This document shows, piece after piece, positions 6,637-9,903 of a stretch of 9,903 nt of DNA (positions are counted from its first letter, which is position 1; every line of letters begins with the position of its first letter). The position numbers and the translations under genes were made by a program. The stretch lies in contig JADFMW010000089.1 of NCBI GenBank assembly GCA_022563655.1, positions 1 through 9,903 on the forward strand. Reading direction: 5' to 3'. This stretch comes from Pseudomonadota bacterium. Lineage in GTDB: Bacteria > Pseudomonadota > Alphaproteobacteria > JAAXGF01. Below the pieces are notes generated by a model. The model was not told where the DNA came from and searched no databases. It saw only the letters and a program-made list of their open reading frames with translations.

Positions 6637-6702
6637 TTTTAGCGTCGTATATAATTTTAGTCGCCGGCCGAGATAACCAAAAACTGTATACTGTCCCCAG
6701 TT
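6600..6702. mobile_element. About 100-bp inverted-repeat element, REP/MITE-like
   Basis: GGGGACAGTATA at 6604-6615 is mirrored by TATACTGTCCCC at 6687-6698. The match continues imperfectly outward (AATT versus AACT) and inward (TGGTTT versus CAGTTTTT). Inside are three imperfect 18-bp AT-rich units starting at 6612, 6630 and 6648, each beginning TATAT and containing TTTAG. From memory, GGGGACAGTATAC-type ends are common next to REP-associated (Y1) transposases in Proteobacteria, so this is probably a non-autonomous copy; no transposase is present here. The left end lies inside the YQGPAH-protein gene. The right end abuts the stop codon of the MmgE/PrpD gene. Alternatively it could serve as a bidirectional terminator between these convergent genes. 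Confidence 0.6.
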
Positions 6703-8071
6703 AGACGACGCGCGCGGCCGCCGGTCGCGGCGGCACGAAGGGCAGGTCGGCCATGTCGGCGAGGCGGTCGACCTCCCATAGTGCGGCGAGCAGGGTCTCG
6801 GCGGCGTCGCGGCCGATCACCGGCGCGGCCGATTCCCAGTACTTCTCGGTCAATTCCTCCTCGCTCAGCGGGTCGTCCGGGTCGCCCTTTCGTGTAAGAG
6901 AGCGGTGGCTGAAGCGCTCGCCCGAGGTGGTCTCGACCTCGACCAGCGCGCCGCGCCGCTGCGGGAAGGCGGCGTCGGCCTCGGCGTCGAGCGTCATCTC
7001 GATCCGTGCCATCACGTCGCGCAGGCCGGGATCGCCGAGCCAGCGCGCGCTGAACGCCTCGCCGCGGACGCGGCCCGTGAGCAGCGCGACGCTCACGCAG
7101 TACGGCGTGCTGAACTTGCATTCGAAGGCGCTCTTCGGGTCCATGCCGCCGGTCACCTCGAGCGCCGCGCCGTAGGTGCCGACGGTGATGCGTTTGACGT
7201 CGCCGGCGCCGAGCCCGTGGCGCTCGCGCAAATGCAGCATGGCGTCGATGGCCGCGTGGCCGTGGCCGCACGAGGTGTAAGCCTTGTGCGTGGTCTCGAC
7301 GATGGTGAAGACGCGGCCCAGGTCGGCGACGGCGCCCGACCAGTCGGGATCGTCGCTCATCGCCGCGCCGAAGCCGCGCCGGCCCTCGAGCATCTCGGCC
7401 GCGCCGGTGACGCCGGCGCCGGCCGAGATCGCCGCCAGCGCGCCGTTCGCCGCCGCTTGGCCGGCGTGCATCGGCTTGCTCATGGCGTCGGCGCGGAAGG
7501 CCTGTTGCAGGCCCGCCGCCATGGTCGCGGCGGTGGCCAGCGCGTGCGCCGTCTGCTCCGCGTCGAGGCCGAGCAGCGAGGCGACGGCGGCGGCCGCGCC
7601 GAAATGGCCGACCGTGCCGGTGGTGTGCCAGTAGGCGTAGTGGGCGGGGTTGACCGCGGCGCCGATGCGGTTGGACACCTCGTAGCCGGCGACGACGGCG
7701 CGCACGAAGGCCGCGCCGCTGGCGCCCAGGGTCTGGGCGGCGGCCAGCGCCGGCGGGATGACCACCGTGCCCGGGTGATAGATGGCGTCGCGGTAGATGT
7801 CGTCGAACTCGGTGGTGTGCGAGGCCGCGCCGTTGATCAGCGCCGCGGTCCGGAGCGGCGCGCACAGGCCCGACGGGAACAGCATCGCGCGGCCCCGGCC
7901 CAGCTCATCGGCCAGCGCCCCGATCAGCAGCGTGGCCGGCGCCTCGGCGCCGCCCGGCAACGCGGCGGCGAACCAATCGACGACGCATTGCCTGACCGCC
8001 GTGAGGACCTCGGGCGGCAGGTCGGCGTCGCGCAGCCCAACGACGAAGCTTGCGAGCCGGTCCTGGATCAC
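6701..8071 (-). CDS. MmgE/PrpD family protein (2-methylcitrate dehydratase-like)
   Basis: A 456-residue protein, full length for the family. Conserved segments appear in the usual order: NGAASHTTEFDD (80-91), HPGTVVIPPALAAA (99-112), YWHTTGTVGHFGAAAA (147-162), SKPMHAGQAAANG (198-210), the KAYTSCGHGH block (263-272, corresponding to KPYPSCRxxH in relatives) and FSTPYCVSVALL (320-331). D90/D91, H99, H156, K199 and K263 occupy the family's conserved active-site positions. Members dehydrate 2-methylcitrate, decarboxylate cis-aconitate or epimerise iminodisuccinate, so the exact substrate is open. The GTG at 8071 is chosen because its codon overlaps the phnA stop as GTGA and a GAGG sits 6 nt upstream. 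The frame is open further upstream but overlaps phnA. It is the second gene of the phnA operon. The stop codon touches the end of the inverted-repeat element. Confidence 0.88.
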   Translation of the reverse strand: MIQDRLASFVVGLRDADLPPEVLTAVRQCVVDWFAAALPGGAEAPATLLIGALADELGRGRAMLFPSGLCAPLRTAALINGAASHTTEFDDIYRDAIYHPGTVVIPPALAAAQTLGASGAAFVRAVVAGYEVSNRIGAAVNPAHYAYWHTTGTVGHFGAAAAVASLLGLDAEQTAHALATAATMAAGLQQAFRADAMSKPMHAGQAAANGALAAISAGAGVTGAAEMLEGRRGFGAAMSDDPDWSGAVADLGRVFTIVETTHKAYTSCGHGHAAIDAMLHLRERHGLGAGDVKRITVGTYGAALEVTGGMDPKSAFECKFSTPYCVSVALLTGRVRGEAFSARWLGDPGLRDVMARIEMTLDAEADAAFPQRRGALVEVETTSGERFSHRSLTRKGDPDDPLSEEELTEKYWESAAPVIGRDAAETLLAALWEVDRLADMADLPFVPPRPAAARVV

Positions 8072-9339
8072 GGCGTACCTCGTTCCCGGCCGCCGCGCTC
8101 CGATCCGGCGGCCCCTGCGTGGTTGAGCGCGACGTCGAAGATGTCGAAGTTCCTGAGCGGCGCGTCGGCGGCGAGCGACGGCGACGGCCGGTTGACGATC
8201 AGCGGCACCTTCTGCTCGGTGGTCCCGCCGTGGCTCCTGAGCGGCGCGTCGAGGCCCGAGAGGTCGTGCCTCGCGGCGCTGGTGCCAAGCGTTACCTGCC
8301 TGCCGGAGACGACGACGACATCGCCCATGCGGTCCTCGGGTAGCTCGAAGCGGGCGCAAGCGGCGGCGCCTGGCGCGGCGTAGATGACGCCCTCGACCTC
8401 GCCCAGCCGCGCGGCGAGCCCGGCGGCGTCGATGGCCGCGGGCAGGTAGGCGGTGGCGAAGGAGCCGAGCGCGCCGTGGTGGACCACGTAGGGGTCGGTG
8501 ATCGGCAGGATCACCCGCACCGCGTCCTTGCCGAACCAGTCGTCCATCAGGTCCTGCAGGTAGATCACCTGCGGTCTGCCGTCGCCGTCGTGCTTGGCGT
8601 TCATGCCGTGGTCGGCGGTCAGCGCCACGGTGCAGCCGAGGCCGTCGAGCCGCGCCCAGTAGCCGTCCATCATGGCGTAGAAGGCGTTCGCGTCGGGCGT
8701 CCCCGGGGCGTGCTTGTGCTGCACGTAGTCGGTGGTCGAGAGGTACATGATGTCCGGGCGCTCGCGCTCCATGAGCTTGACGCCGGCAGCGAAGATGAAC
8801 TCGCTGAGATCGGCGCTGTAGACCGAGGGCACCGGCAGCCCGACCATGTCCGGCACGCCCTCGATGCCGTTCGCTTGGCGCGTCGCGTCGCCCGCCTTCT
8901 CGGCCGAGAAGCAGACGCCGCTCAACCGGTGGCCGAGCAGCCGGCGCAGCTTGTCCTTCGCCGTGACCACGGCGACCCCGGCGCCGGCCTCGGCGAAGGC
9001 CGCGAGGATGGTGCCGCAGCGCAACAGCGAGGGCTCGTTCATCATGACCTCCTCGCCGGTCTCGCGGTCGTAGAAGTAGTTGCCGGCGATGCCGTGAACC
9101 GCGGGCGGCGCCCCGGTGACGATCGACAGGTTGTTGGGGTTGGTGAAGCTCGGCACGACGCACTCGGCGATGCGGTCGGTGCCCCGGGGGCGCGCCTCGG
9201 CCAGCCAGGGCATCGCCCCGGCGGCGATCGCCTGGTCCATGTAATCGGGCTCGGAGCCGTCGATGCAGACCACGACGAGCGGCGCCTCGGGCCAGGCGTA
9301 GCTGCGTCCGTTGACGGTAATCGGCGCCTTGGCGGTCAT
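8068..9339 (-). CDS. phnA: Phosphonoacetate hydrolase (alkaline phosphatase superfamily)
   Basis: A 423-residue cytoplasmic enzyme expected to split phosphonoacetate into acetate and phosphate using two Zn ions. All expected metal-site elements of the alkaline phosphatase/nucleotide pyrophosphatase fold are visible: D27 in VVCIDGSEPDY, the nucleophile T66 in PSFTNPNN, D204 and H208 in STTDYVQHKH, D243-H244 in TADHGMN, and H370 in LRSHGGTTEQ. K128 and K130 in TAKDKLR match the lysine pair that contacts the substrate carboxylate and phosphonate in characterised PhnA. That supports phosphonoacetate specificity over a generic phosphodiesterase. A strong Shine-Dalgarno (AAGGAGAG) lies 3 nt before the ATG. 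The first two genes of the usual phnWAY route (AEP transaminase and phosphonoacetaldehyde dehydrogenase) are not in the window. Instead it is coupled to a MmgE/PrpD gene. Confidence 0.88.
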   Translation of the reverse strand: MTAKAPITVNGRSYAWPEAPLVVVCIDGSEPDYMDQAIAAGAMPWLAEARPRGTDRIAECVVPSFTNPNNLSIVTGAPPAVHGIAGNYFYDRETGEEVMMNEPSLLRCGTILAAFAEAGAGVAVVTAKDKLRRLLGHRLSGVCFSAEKAGDATRQANGIEGVPDMVGLPVPSVYSADLSEFIFAAGVKLMERERPDIMYLSTTDYVQHKHAPGTPDANAFYAMMDGYWARLDGLGCTVALTADHGMNAKHDGDGRPQVIYLQDLMDDWFGKDAVRVILPITDPYVVHHGALGSFATAYLPAAIDAAGLAARLGEVEGVIYAAPGAAACARFELPEDRMGDVVVVSGRQVTLGTSAARHDLSGLDAPLRSHGGTTEQKVPLIVNRPSPSLAADAPLRNFDIFDVALNHAGAAGSERGGRERGTP

Positions 9340-9380
9340 GCTCTCTCCTTATCACTGGCCTTTCACCGGGCTTCGCCCGC

Positions 9381-9410
9381 AGCATACCCGATGCGCTGCC
9401 GCGCTGGAAA
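9381..9410 (-). promoter_or_regulatory. Candidate promoter of the phnA operon
   Basis: On the minus strand, TTTCCA (9410-9405) and TATGCT (9386-9381) are 18 bp apart, each matching 4 of 6 consensus bases. The implied start point is near 9374, giving a leader of about 35 nt before the phnA ATG. This is a weak match in GC-rich DNA and may rely on an activator. Confidence 0.3.
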
Positions 9411-9420
9411 TGCCGATGCT

Positions 9421-9463
9421 CGCACCGGTGTTCGCACCGGTGTTCGCACCGCCGGCACCGGGG
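9421..9463. promoter_or_regulatory. Tandem CACCGGTG palindromes in the divergent phnA promoter region
   Basis: The perfect 8-bp palindrome CACCGGTG occurs at 9423-9430 and 9435-9442, exactly 12 bp apart within a TCGCACCGGTGT direct repeat. Degenerate copies follow at 9447 (CACCGCCG) and 9456 (CACCGGGG). They lie just upstream of the candidate phnA -35 box and 90 bp or more before the divergent PEP-mutase-family gene. The position would suit an activator or shared operator. Confidence 0.4.
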
Positions 9464-9531
9464 CGCGGTTGCGGTTTCGGCACCCGAAGGCTAGCGTGCG
9501 GCTGCCGCGAAACGACGAGGCCGCCACCAAA

Positions 9532-9903
9532 ATGCGCTGGACCGAACGACGCGAACGGCTTCGAGCACTCCTCGCCGGCCGCCGATGCATCCATCCCGGC
9601 TCGGTATTCGATCCCATCTCCGCGCGCATCGCCGAGGACCTCGGCTTCGAGGTCGGCATGTTCGCGGGCTCCGTCGCGTCGATGGTTGTTCTCGGGGCGC
9701 CCGACCTGATCGTGCTCACGCTCACCGAGTTCGCCGAGCAGGCGCACCGCATTTGCCGCGCCGGCAACCTGCCCCTGCTGGTCGATGCGGACCACGGCTA
9801 CGGCAACGCGCTCAACGTCAAGCGCACGGTCGAGGAGCTCGAGACGGCCGGCGTCGCCGCGCTGACGATCGAGGACACGGCGCTGCCGCAATCCTTCGGC
9901 GCG
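9532..9903 (+). CDS. Isocitrate lyase/PEP mutase superfamily enzyme, oxaloacetate decarboxylase-like (3' end outside window)
   Basis: The first 124 residues of a TIM-barrel PEP mutase/isocitrate lyase superfamily member. Visible elements are the barrel entry SVFDPISARIAEDLGFE (24-40), GGS-type loop FAGSVAS (44-50), the Mg-binding DADHGYGNA (85-93) and LTIEDTALP (111-119). After IED the protein reads TALPQSFGA. The lyase signature KKCGH or KRCGH of isocitrate and methylisocitrate lyases is not present at that position. This pattern, including TLTEFAEQ and GYGNALNVKRTV, is typical of the oxaloacetate decarboxylase subgroup (Pseudomonas aeruginosa PA4872 type). The ATG at 9532 fits the usual N-terminus; an in-frame GTG at 9496 is an alternative. 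It is transcribed away from phnA across a 192-bp shared intergenic region. The active-site half lies beyond the window, so phosphonopyruvate hydrolase-like activity cannot be excluded. Confidence 0.85.
   Translation, partial: MRWTERRERLRALLAGRRCIHPGSVFDPISARIAEDLGFEVGMFAGSVASMVVLGAPDLIVLTLTEFAEQAHRICRAGNLPLLVDADHGYGNALNVKRTVEELETAGVAALTIEDTALPQSFGA

Noticed and set aside
6905..8383. Plus-strand open frame of 492 codons opposite the MmgE/PrpD and phnA genes
   Set aside because: Low-complexity Arg/Ala/Gly-rich antisense translation that crosses the boundary of two real genes.
9367..9379. CGGGC-TTC-GCCCG hairpin upstream of phnA
   Set aside because: Five-base stem without a T-run, typical of chance in GC-rich DNA. 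It lies near the predicted transcript start, so a role as terminator is unlikely.
8072..9385. N-terminal extension of the MmgE/PrpD frame
   Set aside because: It overlaps the full phnA gene and reads as Arg-rich low complexity. The GTG at 8071 with GTGA coupling fits the family N-terminus.
9532..9903. Methylisocitrate lyase (prpB) identity for the last gene, forming a methylcitrate pathway with the MmgE/PrpD gene
   Set aside because: The KKCGH/KRCGH lyase signature is absent after the IED motif, and no methylcitrate synthase is in the window.

Overview
The window looks like about 10 kb of a high-GC proteobacterial chromosome. It is most likely alphaproteobacterial (a Rhodospirillales- or Rhizobiales-like gene style), but no rRNA or other marker gene is present, so that placement is an inference from GC-rich codon use and gene families. 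Nearly all of the sequence is coding. No tRNA, rRNA, CRISPR array or intact transposase gene was seen.

Layout from left to right. (1) The 3' part of a fused FAD-oxidase / Fe-S oxidoreductase (GlcD-GlcF or YdiJ type) is followed on the same strand by a 12-TM MFS transporter. (2) A convergent HigBA-type toxin-antitoxin pair lies on the minus strand, toxin first, with an ATGA overlap. (3) A minus-strand two-gene unit encodes a crotonase-fold protein followed after 2 nt by a class III (CaiB/BaiF) CoA-transferase. Together they suggest catabolism of an organic acid through its CoA thioester. (4) An unusual segment of about 0.9 kb (about 5.77-6.70 kb) sits between the two catabolic operons. It holds a 17-bp tandem duplication, an AT-rich patch, seven 12-bp tandem repeats, a short predicted exported protein with five YQGPAH repeats, and a roughly 100-bp inverted-repeat element that supplies the end of that protein. 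(5) A minus-strand operon encodes a phosphonoacetate hydrolase (phnA) and, through a GTGA overlap, a MmgE/PrpD family protein. (6) Divergent from phnA is the 5' part of an isocitrate lyase/PEP mutase superfamily gene that most resembles the oxaloacetate decarboxylase subgroup.

The gene set suggests small organic-acid and phosphonate catabolism: oxidation of a 2-hydroxyacid, uptake or efflux of an organic anion, CoA activation with crotonase chemistry, and C-P bond cleavage of phosphonoacetate next to two enzymes that handle di- or tricarboxylate-like molecules.

The parts most worth a second look are the repeat-rich locus at 6.1-6.7 kb, which appears to be recently expanded, and the phnA / MmgE-PrpD / PEP-mutase-superfamily grouping, which could be a phosphonate or carboxylate pathway not described under any one name.
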